Source of the DNA: Okapia johnstoni
Lineage: Eukaryota; Chordata; Mammalia; Artiodactyla; Giraffidae
Length of the DNA stretch: 64,000 bases
Reading direction: 5' to 3'
NCBI GenBank assembly: GCA_024291935.2
Contig: CM044316.1
Coordinates: 2,658,501-2,722,500, forward strand
The translations under genes and the position numbers were made by a program. The notes under the pieces were generated by a model. That model was not told where the DNA came from. It searched no databases and worked only from the letters and a program-made list of their open reading frames with translations. This document shows positions 13,101-24,445 of this stretch, piece after piece (positions within the stretch are counted from its first letter, which is position 1; each line of letters begins with the position of its first letter).

Positions 13101-14389
13101 AATGATGAGCAGACAGCATGTGAGTCAGCTATCATCCAAATCAACTATTTTAAAATCTTTCTGAAGTAGCAATTTTGAATACTTATATCTGAAGTTAGCC
13201 ATCACAGGAAACAGATTTCTAATGCCCAAGTGACAAGGATTTGTTTTCAACAGGACATGCCCAGTGAAGAGACACATTACATTCTACCCACTAACTAGAG
13301 AAAACCTTTATGGGAGGAAGATAGCACACTGTAACAGAGTGGCCATATTTGTGATAAACACACACACTCAACTGCTCATAATTCTGGACTCAGCAACACC
13401 ATGCATTCAAAGTTCTTCCAGTTTTGGCTACTCATGATGGTTTCTGAAAACTCCCAAGGACACAGTACACGCCATGGCATCTCACACTCCTTCAGACACT
13501 CTGCCAAAAACGCAGGAGTAACCATGCAAACAGCCAGCAGGGAAAGAAAAAAAAAAAAAAAACGCTGACCACTAGTTCTGAAACAAGAACAAGAGCTGAC
13601 CACTCCAACACCAACTACATCAGTTACGACTACATCAACTACATAGTTCTCAACAGTGACTTCTGGGGCCACCCCAAAGCGTTTGAATTGCCCATCTCCT
13701 GCCAGTGATCTCTTGTGCGATTTCGCTAGATTTCGCTATAAACAGCAACTTGGTGTTCTGTTGAGCGCTCAAAAGTGCTCAACTGGTTAGCTAATATTTT
13801 AACTACTCTGAAATTAACTGCCAAGCCTTACTAACAAAACTACTGTTTTACCGTCCGTAACTGCTTGGACTGGAAAGCTTGAGGACGCTCTGCTAAGGAG
13901 GCTGCCTCAAGTCCGGCCAGGTCGCGTTCTATTGGTAGGTTAAAGATTCACCAGCTCGGAACTGTGTTCTAAATCCATGCCAAAGGCACCCAGGAAGCAA
14001 TCCCGGGGTTGCAGCAATCTTGGATACAGGGGCCCTACAAAGCTATAGGCGCGTCCATCGAGGGCTTCCTTGGCCACAGGCGCTCCTACTCAGACCCAAG
14101 CACCACAGCACGCGCCTAGGAACCCTGGGCTCCGCCCGGCCTCGCCGGCTGTCCTCGGAACAAACAGGAACTGGGCTCAAACCCTGGCCATCGTGTGACC
14201 TTGGCCGTGTCCCGGGCTGCGGGCCTCAGTTTCCTGGTCCTGGCGACCCCGAGACAGGAGGCCTCGGAGGCGGAGCAAGAAGCGGGGCTTCCTGGAGAGC
14301 CCGCGTTGCGGGCCGGACTTCCGGGAGCCCGGCCCGGCCACTCTGGGGGGTCTTGGTTAGAGGGTGGCCAGACTTCCTCCCCGGCCCCG

Positions 14390-14725
14390 ACTCGACCCCC
14401 GTCCCAGCCTAGATGCCTGGTCCCGCATTCCGCACCCACCCTGCCCCGCCCCGCCTCGGTCCCAGCCCAGCCTGAACCCCCAGCCCGGCCTAGTCTCGCC
14501 TCAACCCCCGGCCTCTATTCGACCCTGGGCCCGCCAGGCCTTGGCTGCCCGCCTCGACTCCGCCTCGCCTCGGCCCCCGGCCCGGCCTCACCTCGGCTCT
14601 CACCTCGCCCCTCGCCGGGTGGCCTCACCTCGGCCCCTGTCTCGGCTCTCACCGCCCCGGCTCAGCCTCGCGCCGGGCCTCAACTCGCCCCCCCCCGCCC
14701 CCGCCTCGGCCCCAACCCAGCCTCA
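14390..14725. repeat. Degenerate C-rich CCTCG-type tract in proximal ARF1 intron 1
   Basis: About 330 bases built from loosely repeated blocks such as CCTCGGCCCC, CCTCACCTCG and CCCGGCCT, with an uninterrupted C-run near 14690. The transcribed (minus) strand is strongly G-rich immediately after the first splice donor. Long open frames across this stretch in several frames are artefacts of its composition. Confidence 0.7.
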
Positions 14726-14726
14726 C

Positions 14727-14835
14727 CCTCGGCGGCCGCGGAGCAGATGCTGCTCGGAGGCAGGCGTTGGTTTCGCTCCCACAAGATGGCGGCTCTGACG
14801 GCGGCCACGTCAGTGCCTGCTGCCGCGGGGGACGC
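14727..14835 (-). other. ARF1: ARF1 non-coding exon 1 (5'UTR), start approximate
   Basis: ARF1 encodes the small GTPase that recruits COPI and adaptor coats to the Golgi. Its first exon is non-coding. On the minus strand the sequence contains GAGCGAAACCAACGCCTG followed by CCTCCGAGCAGCA, which I recognise from the human ARF1 5'UTR. It ends with a good splice donor, GAGG followed by GTGAGG, with GT at 14726-14725. Immediately upstream are GCCGCCATCTT (YY1-type initiator, 14793-14783) and TGACGTG (CRE-like, 14812-14806), a typical TATA-less housekeeping start. The position fits synteny, since ARF1 follows WNT3A in the same orientation in mammals. The exact start site is inferred. The coding exons, including the MGNIFANLFK start, are not in the window. 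Confidence 0.75.
14783..14812 (-). promoter_or_regulatory. YY1-like initiator and CRE-like site at the ARF1 start
   Basis: The plus strand reads AAGATGGCGGC at 14783-14793 (YY1 consensus, minus orientation GCCGCCATCTT) and CACGTCA at 14806-14812 (TGACGTG on the minus strand). A YY1 element at or just inside the 5'UTR is a known feature of TATA-less housekeeping promoters. Both motifs are seen; factor binding is inferred. Confidence 0.65.
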
Positions 14836-14886
14836 TGGGGAACGGGGCAGTCCCCCCCGCGGTCCCACCCACTCTCCCTTTGCGGG

Positions 14887-15036
14887 GCGCACGCGCAGAC
14901 TCTGTGCGGGAGGTAGGGACAGGACCTTGGGTAGGCGCGGGGCCCAGGGAGGACGCCTCGCTCACCGCTGCGCTTGCGCGCGCCCCCCGCATCCCCAGCG
15001 CGCTTAGCCCAGCCAGAGTCCGGCTGCGCCTGCGCG
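14887..15036. promoter_or_regulatory. Cluster of three NRF1-like palindromes upstream of ARF1
   Basis: GCGCACGCGC at 14887-14896 matches the NRF1 core GCGCAYGCGC. TGCGCTTGCGCG at 14969-14980 and TGCGCCTGCGCG at 15025-15036 are near matches. All lie within about 200 bases upstream of the predicted ARF1 start and could also serve a divergent promoter. Confidence 0.55.
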
Positions 15037-15046
15037 CGCCTGTCGG

Positions 15047-15066
15047 AGCTCTGCCCTGGGGTGAGT
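15047..15066 (+). promoter_or_regulatory. Possible plus-strand splice donor of a divergent transcript
   Basis: At 15061 the plus strand has GTGAGTTC after CCCTGGG, a strong donor pattern, 230 bases from the ARF1 start and pointing away from it. CpG-island promoters often make divergent non-coding RNA. This is only a motif match and no exon can be defined. Confidence 0.25.
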
Positions 15067-16789
15067 TCTCAAGCCCATTTGGCAGATGCAGAGACTGAGT
15101 CACAGGCGGGCCCTGCGGTCCCGGGGCGGCGGTTCTGGGTGCCAGCTCCCCTCTCCAGCCTCAGCCCTGGTGACCGCAGGGGCCCACACTGTCATGTGCG
15201 CGGTCGTGGAGCGACCTGGAGAAGCAAGAGTCAAGATCAACTGGAGAAGGCATCTAGTAGCACGGGTGGAGCAAGTAGCCAAAGCTGGGCAGGGAACAGT
15301 GCTGCCCTGGGGTGCCACCTAAGCGGGATCCAGGTGACACAGGGGAGCCCCTCCTCTGGGAAGCCTCCCTAAGCTGATCAGAAGGGAGAGGGGGCCTATT
15401 GTGGTTCCTCTCCACATTCTCCAGGCTCTGGCCTTGCTGTGGCCCCTCCTTGGGAACTCACTGTGGCCTCCTGCGGACCCAAGCCCTGCCCCATCACTCC
15501 ACTCCTGTGCTACTTGAACTCTCTCCTGTCCTATCCTCCAGCTGCTGTGATGGGTCCTCCAATCAAGAGGTATAGGTGAGATTGCTGGGGCAGCCTTCAC
15601 TCAGTATCTTGCATGTTGTGGAGACCACAAAGCAAGTCATTACCTGGGCCTTGGTCCAGGGGCCTGCCTGGCAGACAAAAGACATGTGTTGTGGAGCGTG
15701 CCAGCAGCCTCCTGTCACCTCTCTTCTGTCCTCCCCACCTACCCACTCCTCTTGGGGCCTCCTCACTGCGCTGGGGTGGCTGGGACCTCACCAGCCCTCC
15801 CTGGGGCTGCCCACTCCCCCCAGGCAGCCCTTCTGCACCAAACACTGATGACCTCCTCTTCCGGAAGGCTGACGGCCCTAGATCTTGTGAGCCAGACTCT
15901 TGTTTTGAGCCCCAGCCTCCCCCAGACCTCATCATTTATGGAAGACTTAGCTTCTGCTCTGCACCGCAGCTTCTGCCCCCCTCATTGCTGTAAACACATC
16001 ACAATGCTCACTCAACATGCCCTCAGGGTTTTGTGTCTCCAGAGAACGGCACAGAACCTTCTGGTGGTACTGGCTCTCTTCCCTAGAGAGCTGACCCACA
16101 GCTGAATGCCTGTAAATGATTGTGTCCTCAGGAGCGTCCTTAAATAGACAGGAAGGAGCATGTGAAAGATACATACACAGTTTTAAAAAATAAGGTGGAT
16201 TCCAATGTAAACCCCAGGTTACCAAATTTACCTTCTTCCTGATTCTTTTCTCCTGGTCTGGCCTCCACCTTGGGAAAAGAGGGTGTCTTCAGACCAGACA
16301 GGTATGGGGGTCCAGGGTGGGCACATCAGGGGAAGAATCCCTGCCCCAGGCAGGAGACGTTAGAGAGCCAAGAGGTACCAGGCAATTGCCTAGGGAAAGT
16401 GAGGCCCTAATGCCCACCAGGACCTCCCTGTCCCCTTTCCAGGGATGGAAAAGCTGTGTACCTGCCCAGCTTTGGCCAGGAGAGGGCGGAGTGAGCCTGC
16501 TAGAGGGCCTGCCAGCATCCATGGCCACATCCATTGTCAGGTTCAAAGCCCCCAGCCCAGATCCTCACCTTCAGCTTGACCTAGAGCAGAAGTCTGGGGC
16601 TAAGTTCCTCCCCTCTGGGGGGTCCCTGAGTCCAAAGACAAGGTCAGACACAGGGATGCTGAACCCTGGGAAGGGTGGTTAGAGAGACAGAAGTACCAGA
16701 AAGAGCAAAGGGGCAGAGGCAGGAGGGAGAGGGAATATGAGTACACTCTCTAAGCCTCCCAGCCTGGTAAGTACCTCATGCAGCTTCTA

Positions 16790-16890
16790 TGTGTGGCACC
16801 TGTGAGGTGGGCAACATTCGTGCCAGGCTACTGGCAGGCAGAGAGGTTGCAAGCCCACCCAAGTTCATATAGTTAGAACTGAGCCCCTGG
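16790..16890. mobile_element. MIR SINE fragment
   Basis: TGTGAGGTGGGCAACATTCG then GCCCACCCAAGTTCATATAG, weak MIR resemblance. Confidence 0.45.
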
Positions 16891-19264
16891 ATCTCAGATC
16901 CTAGCATGTTTGTTGCCAGCATCTCTTCCTCTGTCCCTACCCTGCCTCTGAAGACATTGGAGCTTCAGTGCATCTGTAGGCTGCAACATTATCTTGGATT
17001 CCTCCAGTGATGGGGAGCTCAGTACTTATTAAGGCACTCAACATCCAGGACCTAGTTGCAGAACTGTATCCTCTTAAAAAACTTCCCGGGATGGTGGGGG
17101 GATTGGGGTGCCTCTGCCTACTTGCCCTCCCCTAGTGAATTGGCCTCTAAAGAACCCCTGAGCCCAGAGGGGACCCTGAGACAGGTTTCTGTCCCAGATA
17201 CAGGTGGGATGTGGAGAGGGCCCAGCCCTTCCCTCTGCTCAGCTCAGATCGCTTCTTCTCTAGGACCCATCCTCAAAGCCCTCTCTCCTACATGTCCCTC
17301 CTGGTGCAGGCTTCAGGGATTATTACAGCTGTTCTGGTGGTGTGGGTTCTGGGAGGGTACCTGCATACTCTCCATGCCCATGCCCATTTTTCTGCCCCAT
17401 CCCCGGGCCATTCTGCCCCTTGTCCTGTGCCTGGGTTGGAGTCTGGGAACAGCTAGTTTATGTCGGAAGCCTGTGTTTGGCATGGGGGTGTCCCCACCGA
17501 GAGCTACACGGCAGTCAAGGGTCAGTGGAAGGACCATGGCCCAGTTCCATGCCTGTGAGTGGGCTGACTCTGGGGCCTCTCTCACCTTGAGACTCTTTGA
17601 GCATACCCACTCCTGCCTCAGTGTCCCCATATCATGCAGGCTCCTCCCTTCCCTGCATCCTCACTCTGGCCCAGCTCACAGGAACAGCCCAGGACCATTC
17701 CCAACCCAGGGCTTTTCTCCCTTTTCCTGGGCACTGTCTGGGAATGTGCAGTTTTTGAACACTCATCTCAGCTCTCCTGGGCATGGCAGTGCTCTCTAGG
17801 AGGCCAGCTTCACTGGGAAAGATGTTTCTTACCTGGTTCTTGGTCTCACTTCATGCCTGGGCAGATGGTAGGTAAGGCGAGTACAGGGAGTGCTTCTCAG
17901 TGAGCTTCGCACTGGGATGCCAAAAAGCACATGTTTGTTTTTAGGAGCCTCTGACTGACATTTACCATTCCCTCCCATTTTGAATATAGGAGACATTCCC
18001 AAAAAGCGGTGTGCACTGGACCTATGATGTTGTCAGCAACAGAAACCTCAAGACAATTTTACATCTTGTCATGGCTGTTGCAGGCACCATGAAATCTTGT
18101 TTCTGTTCCCTGCTCAACTGAAATTACAGAGGTTGTCAGCCTGCAGCTAGCTTTTTCATCTCTGGTGCTGGCAACTGAGGCTGACATAAATGACAGTGCT
18201 GCATTCCGTGCCCCCTTCTGCACAATGCTTCATTTCCATGTCTTCCAGCATTATGGAGCTGAATGCAGTCAGAAGGACACACTAGATGTATGCAGTCTGG
18301 AAAGTGCTAACTGCACTTAGTGAATTTTGGAAACCATCATCCTCATCGAGGTCATAGAAACCTGTTGCCCCTGAAGTCACATGCCACAAAAATCTTAAAA
18401 CTTTTGATAACTGAATCTGTTTCTGATGGTGCATCATTTATGTTAGGTAGGTAGTAAAAAAAAAAAAAAAACGTATTCTGAGAAGGAGCTCATGGACTTC
18501 CTTAGCCTGCTAGGGGGTCCCTGGTGCCTACATAACCTCCCTGCTCTAACTTCTAGATGAGGTCAGTAGGGGTGGGAGAGAGGCCCCACTTGGGGATAGC
18601 ATGTGGCATGTAGGGCAGGGGACCAGCAGAGATATCTGACATGGAATCTGAGGGGCAGGAAGACCCCAGTGACTCAGGTACCTTCCCTGGTGGTCCCTGC
18701 AGTAAGGCTGGAGGCCAGGAAGCCAGCAGGAGGAGATCATCAGGACCAGGCTGACCAGGGTGTGGAGCCATGGCACTCAGCAAGTTGATGGGTAGGGGAG
18801 GGAGTGAGGAGAGGCAGGCCCTCGTGGGTCTGGGCACAAATTGTAACACAGATTGTGAGGGGGTCTGCAGCCCTCGTCTCCACCTGGACCAAGCTGTTCT
18901 CTTGGGACTCACCCCCAGGTTTGAGAGGGCTGGTGTCTGTTCCTCTCTCTGGGGGGGCCCTTCTCCCCCTTTCAACCCCCAGACAGAAGACAGCGGGAGG
19001 GAGGGACCCAACCTGTCTTGGGAGGCATCTGATGAATTCAGGGTTTCAAAAACCCTGGGAAAGGGAAAAGTTTGTTGGTCCCTGCCCTATCTGTGGACTG
19101 GTGACAAGTTCCACAAACCCTAGTGGCTTAAAATAGCAGTCCTTATATACACAATCTCCTTGGGGGTTAGGACCTAGGAGCATCTTGGTGACATGTACTG
19201 GCACAAGGATCGCATGTGGTGCAGCCAAATAGTGGTAGTACCTGGGTTTACCCCACAGGATTTT

Positions 19265-19700
19265 CAGGGGGAAGAATGGTATCCCCCCAAGGTCACATCT
19301 GTCCAGAATCTCAGAATGGGATCTTGTCTGGAAATGGTGTCTTTGCAGTTGTAATTAATTGAGAATCTTGAGATAAGATGACTCTGGATTAGGACCCTGA
19401 ATTCAATGACGTGTTGTTACAAGGCGATTGTAACACAGACACCACAAGGTGGCCTGCCTGACAGCAGAGGCAGAGGTTAGGATGATGCAGCTGTAAGCCA
19501 ACGGATGCCGGGGGCACGGAGAACTAGGAGAAGCAGGAAGGATCTGCCCCTAGGGCCTCCAGACAGCACACTCTACCCACACGTTTATTTCAAACTTCCA
19601 GCCTCCCATCCCAGGAGAGAACAAATTTCTGTTGTTTTAGCCACTACATTTGTGGAAATTTGTCACGGCCTCTCCAGGGGCTCATGTGGACTGGTTTCTG
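19265..19700 (+). mobile_element. MaLR-type (MLT1-like) LTR, degraded
   Basis: Characteristic order: GTCTTTGCAGTTGTAATTAA, TGACTCTGGATTAGGACCCT, GCAGAGGTTAGGATGATGCA, AACTTCCAGCCTCCCATCCC, TTTCTGTTGTTTTAGCCACT. It is a solo, non-coding remnant of an ancient ERVL-MaLR element. No internal coding region was seen. The family call is by memory of the consensus. Confidence 0.6.
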
Positions 19701-20442
19701 GGGCTGAAAGTGTGGGGGTCCCCTAGACACCCCTCTTTCCTTTCACCTGCCTGTCCAGGTGGTATCTGCACACATTGGCCTGAGGGTGGCCAGCTTCTTG
19801 CAAGTGGCCACGTAACCTGTGCAGCTGGGTGTGTCCCCCACTGGGCAGATGTCCCCTGCTGTGACTGCCACACCTGACAGTGGTTCTGGCTCTTGGGGTT
19901 AGAGCAGTTCTTGCCTGGGCTCCCCCTGCCCTGCAGCCCCTGGCAGGACCAGGGGAGGCCTGGAGGCACTCTGTGCTGACAGTGAAGGACACTCTCTCAC
20001 CCTGTTTCCTTCACGCATCACTCCCAAAGCCCCGGGTCTGGAGGGAGCCAGCCGTGGAGAATGTCAGCCTTGTAGCCGTAGTTATTGCAGAACTGTCCTG
20101 AAGAAAGATGTGCAGCTGTGGGGCAGGACTCATGTGCCTGCCTGCCACCGTCTCCCCCAGACAGCTCCAAGCCCAGGCCCCAGTGTGGACCATCCTCAGA
20201 CGTAGGAGTCAGGACTCACAGAATCTGTCAAAGACTCACAAGTGTCTTGCTTGCCGTTCCACTGAGCAAGGCTAGGGAGCAACAAGCAGATGGGTGTCTG
20301 AGTTATGGGGCTCAGGCATTCTGGTTCCTGGAACCTAGCAGGTGGCCCAACTCAGAAGCCCTGTGTGGCCCTTGTCCACCTGAGTGAAGTTGAAAACCTT
20401 CTATGCCCGTGACTTTCTGCTCTCTGACTCCCTCTCATTTTA

Positions 20443-20709
20443 CTGTTTTTCATTTTTGTTGATTTTTGTTGATTTCTGGCTCTGCTTGGTCTTCATTGCT
20501 GCGCAGGCTGCTGTCCGGTTGCGATGTGCAGGCTTCTTGTTGCAGCGGCTTCTCTAGCTGTAGAGCAAGGCCCTGGAGCACAGGCCCAGTAGTTGTGGCC
20601 CAAGGGCTTAGCTGCTTCACTGCATGCGGGATCTGCCCAGACCAGGGATTGAACCGCTGTTCCCTGCATTGCAGCTTGGATTTTTAACCCCTGGACTGCC
20701 AGGGAGGCC
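20443..20709 (-). mobile_element. CHR-type SINE (antisense) with perfect 15-bp target duplication
   Basis: Reverse-complement CHR SINE: TTCTGGCTCTGCTTGGTCTT, GGATCTGCCCAGACCAGGGA, ACCCCTGGACTGCCAGGGAG. CTCCCTCTCATTTTA flanks it at 20428-20442 and 20710-20724. Confidence 0.93.
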
Positions 20710-20939
20710 CTCCCTCTCATTTTAGTTCGCTGGTATCAGGCAGCTCAGCTGTGCCCAGGGTTCTGACCCAAGGCCTTTGCACTGACTGCCCCCTTCCAGG
20801 TGAGTTTGCTTTCTCCTTCCTTCCTCCTTCTGAGGGTCTATGCTCCTTTGAACTCCCCTTTCCATTGAAAATAGCCCTCCCTTCACTCCACTCTCCCCTA
20901 TTGCACATGGACATATTTAATACATTTATTTGTTTCATG

Positions 20940-21092
20940 CAGGAGACCTGGGTTCAATCCCTGGGTTGGGAAGGTCCCCTGGAGAAGGGAAAGGCTATCC
21001 ATTCCAGTGTTCTTGCCTGGAGAATTCCATGGACTGCATAGTCCATGGGGTCGCAAAGAGTCAGACACGACTGAGCGAATTTCACTTTCACG
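20940..21092 (+). mobile_element. 5'-truncated Bov-tA with 11-bp target duplication
   Basis: Starts inside the tRNA-like region (CAGGAGACCTGGGTTCAATC) and ends in the GACTGAGCGAATTTCACTTT terminus. TTTGTTTCATG is duplicated at 20929-20939 and 21093-21103, which shows that the truncation happened at insertion. Confidence 0.93.
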
Positions 21093-24000
21093 TTTGTTTC
21101 ATGGTTTTTTCTCTGTTCTCTGCCGCCCAGCAGGGCCTTTACAGTGGACACACTGTAGATGCTCAAAGACAGGAAGAAGAGAGGGGAAGCTAGTGGGGAC
21201 AGTAGCTCAGAGAGGAGCTGCCTGATCTTGGACCACACAGAGAGGGTGAGAGGTCACAGGCCCTGCAGGTGCCATACCTGGCCATGGGCAAGCAGTACTT
21301 ATTCTTGCCACCTGAGGTGCGCCAGCATCCTTTGGAGCAAGATTAGGACCAAGGCGGTCAGGTGGGGGTGCTCCTGCCTAGGCCACCGCTACCCTGGCTA
21401 GGACCCTTCAGTGCTTTAATTAAAGCCCATCTCTCTGCCTGACCCCACTCTGCCATCACATTCTCCACTTGACTGGGGCCATCAGAGTGGCCGAGGTTAA
21501 TTAAAAAGCCCAGCCCGAGGCATGGCAGTGTCCCAGCGTCTGCTGCCGGGATCTGCCGAGTGTGCACCCTGCCTCACACTCCAGAAGGCTGGCCTCCACA
21601 CCTATCACTTGGCTTCGGGGTCCAGCTCCATGCTTTCCACTCTGGTCTCTCCAAGACTGTGAAGATCTCACAGAGATCCTGAGGCTCTGAAGTGGCTTTC
21701 TGTCTCCACCAAGTGAGGGCAGGCTGGGTCTGTTTCTGCCGGGTCTTGTTTCCAGCCTGGGGGGCTGGGTGCTGCTTCTGGGTCCCAGGTCAAGGTGGGC
21801 CAGCTCTACCCTTTTCAGCACCCCACCCCTACCTGAAAGCCCAGCTGGGCACCTGCCCTGGGAAGCCCCCTTTTCGAGAGGGATCTCAAGCCTCTTCCTG
21901 CGCAGACCACTACCTCCTACCACCCCATGTTAGGGCTATCTGTAAGGGGAGAGGCTAAGGTCACCCCAGAGGGCACCTGGCTCCCCAGGGGTGTTTAAGG
22001 GGGTGGGTGCCCTGTGAGGGAGGCCAGTGGGGAGGCAGAAGCCTGCCAGGTGATCAGTTAGGGACATCAGGGTCTGTGATCTGATCCTTCAAAGGTCTGG
22101 TCATAGAGAGGGAGACGGGACAGGCCGAGGAAGGCAAGTCCCTGACAAAAGCAGCCACTGTTCTGTCATAGACGGGAAAGGAAATGGCCAGAGTGTCTCG
22201 CTGCTGCCCAAAGGGATGGATGTCTGCCTGCTGGCCTGCCCAGAGCAGGATTTCAAGGCAACAGGCAGTCCAGGCCCAGAGGCCCGGCAGAGCCAGGCTG
22301 AGGGATGGGAGAACCTGAGCAGGCAGGCCAGGTCGTGTGAGGAGGCCCAGCATTATTTCTGGTTCTGGAGAGAAACTATTCCTCATTAACTGGACAAGGG
22401 AAATATAGGAAGGGCACTGGACGCTGGACCCAGAGCCAGAGACTGCTGGCCATGCCGGGAGCTTGTCTGGGTTGGGTATTAGGGGGCGGGTGCTGCTGCC
22501 CACCAGCATGTCAGGCCAGGCTGGGTTTGAACTGCAGGGGGAGCCCTGGAGAGACCTCTGGTGCTATTCCAGGGCCCAGCTGTATCCTCATACCCTCACC
22601 CAGTGGCCTGCGCAGGGACCCCAGGCCCCATGGGAGGGGAAACAGGAAGTGGGCACACCTGCTCCTGAAGCTGCTGACTGAGGAAGCATGTCAGAGTGGA
22701 TGGTGGCCTGTCCCACTTCTCATGTTAGCCTTGGGCTGGAATGCAGGAGCTGGACCCTGTGGGCCTGGGCTGGCTGAGCTCACAGTGGAGGATCAGCCCA
22801 GGGCAGGGGCTAAACCTGGGGTCAGGAAAAAAAACTCCCCTCTTTTTGTCCATCATAGGGCAAGCCATGTGACAGGGAGAGGCAAAGAGTGAGTCTGAAC
22901 CACCTGTGCGTGTGTCTGAGCCTGAGGCGTCACACCTGCTGTGTGCAACTCCACAACAGCAGTGTCCCCACTTGTATCCTCCCCACCTGTACCCTCTCCT
23001 TCCCACCCGCATCATCCTCACTTACAGCATCCTTTTTACCTTCAGTGTCCTCACCTGCCGCACCCTTACCTGCGTCCCCACCATCCCTGTTATTCTTGGC
23101 TCCTCTGGGGCAAGCTGAGCCAAGCCGTCTTCCACACTGTCCTCCCAGTCTGAAGCAGCCCCCCAGGGGTCCTCATGTCAGCTGTGGTCTCAGTGCCCAC
23201 CTTCCCCATCTGAGAGGCTAGAACTCGCCAACCTCCACATCCACGAGGAGTAGTCATCAAACAAGCACTGACAGAGTTGTGAGCCACTGGGAAGTGCCAG
23301 AGCAGTTCCTGATGGTCCAGTGGGTGGGGGACCTGGAGCTGAGGCACCTGGGCATGGAGTGGGAGCCATGGAGCTGATGCTGCACTTGCAGATGTGTCCA
23401 GGAGCCTGGGTGAGGCCACCCGTCCCCCACACTGGGGGGTACATCCGCGAAGACCAGCCCTCTGGACATAGGCGAGGTGCAGCCCCAGACCACTCTGACC
23501 TGCCGGGCTGACTTCTGACCTCAGACTGACCCTGATTCTGTCCCAGGCAGCACCTATCCTTTCTAGACACTTGCCCATCTGGAGCTGCCTGCACTGGATG
23601 CAGCCCCTTCGCAGTGGCCTCCCAGGGCAGGGGTGATGCAATGTCTGATTCTGCCTGTCCTCAGTGTGCTGTTGACTTTGAGAGGCTTGGACAAGTTCTG
23701 CCTCTTTCCCAGACTCAGTTTCCCTGTTTGCAATGTGACCAGCTGCTATGCTGTCATCCTGAGACCTGGGACACCCTTCCTCGTGGCCATCTCCTGGGGA
23801 CCCTGATGTGGGAGGTGGGGAGAGGTTCCATGGGAGGCATCCACACAGGGACCCCCTGGCATCACTGCAGGGACAGCTGATACTGAGGCCACATGTTGTA
23901 GGGATGGCCCACTGCAGGTGTCCCAACCGCTCCCAAATCTCCTCCCAGATAAGGGGCATTCTCCTGAGGCATTCTGATCATTTAACTTAGACTGGCCTGC

Positions 24001-24374
24001 CTGAGGTTGGAGCTGGGAAGGGTGGATCTGTTGGGAGCTAGGTCTAGAGCTGGGGAGATAGCTGAGCCCTTGGAACTGGGCAGGGCCCCTGCAGAGGCCT
24101 GCAGCCCTTGGGATGGATCAGCTTGGCACCAGAGATCCCTCCCCCACATGCAACATACACAGGTTCTCCTCTGCCTTGCATGGGTCCCTAAGGTGCAGCT
24201 GGGTCCCAGGGGACTGTGATATAGGAACCACGAAGACTATGGCTGTGAGGTGGTGAGGAGGCCTCAGCAAAGGTCAGGAGATGCCTGAGACTGAGGGATG
24301 GAGGCAAGGCTGAAGAAAGTTGAGAGTGAACTGCAGGTGGGACCAGAATGTATGATGTGAGGTCTCAGCTTTCC

Positions 24375-24445
24375 TTCAGACTCTGCCTGACTAACATGCT
24401 GAGTGCCCTTGGGCAAGTCATGTCCTGCCCAGGTCAGTTTCTCCA
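24375..24445. mobile_element. MIR SINE fragment
   Basis: GAGTGCCCTTGGGCAAGTCA followed by GTCAGTTTCTCC, MIR core. Confidence 0.6.

Larger units (their letters stand above)
1..13989 (-). other. ARF1: ARF1 intron 1 (inferred, most of it)
   Basis: From the exon 1 donor at 14726 to the left edge I find no exon. ARF1 coding sequence (MGNIFANLFK, GLDAAGKTT, DVGGQDKIRPLW, NKQD) is absent from both strands. A first intron of more than 14 kb is consistent with the human gene as I recall it. Content by stretch: 1-1800 no recognisable repeat or gene; 1820-2680 old L1; 2700-3660 nothing recognised; 3680-3882 Bov-tA; 3900-5500 mostly unique; 5540-5840 an old repeat; 5840-7080 unique; 7096-8533 SINEs and a duplicated CA tract; 8540-9900 unique; 9913-10127 Bov-tA; 10140-13980 unique. 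Confidence 0.7.
13990..15070. promoter_or_regulatory. ARF1: CpG-island promoter of ARF1
   Basis: About 1.1 kb of very GC- and CpG-rich DNA in otherwise ordinary sequence, centred on the ARF1 first exon. It has no TATA box near the predicted start. It contains a YY1-type element, CRE-like TGACG sites and NRF1-like palindromes. The left part (14390-14725) is C-rich on the plus strand. The limits were set by eye from CpG density. Confidence 0.85.

Noticed and set aside
1..14726. ARF1 coding exons
   Set aside because: None of the ARF1 GTPase motifs were found in any frame. They should be left of the window.
14195..15007. A 270-residue plus-strand open frame across the ARF1 CpG island
   Set aside because: It is Pro/Ala/Arg-rich, overlaps other equally long frames on both strands, has no domain, and lies over a non-coding exon and promoter. 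GC-rich DNA has few stops.
23090..23959. A 289-residue minus-strand open frame in the intergenic region
   Set aside because: No recognisable domain, Kozak context or splice structure, and a MIR-like fragment lies inside it. Composition explains the length.
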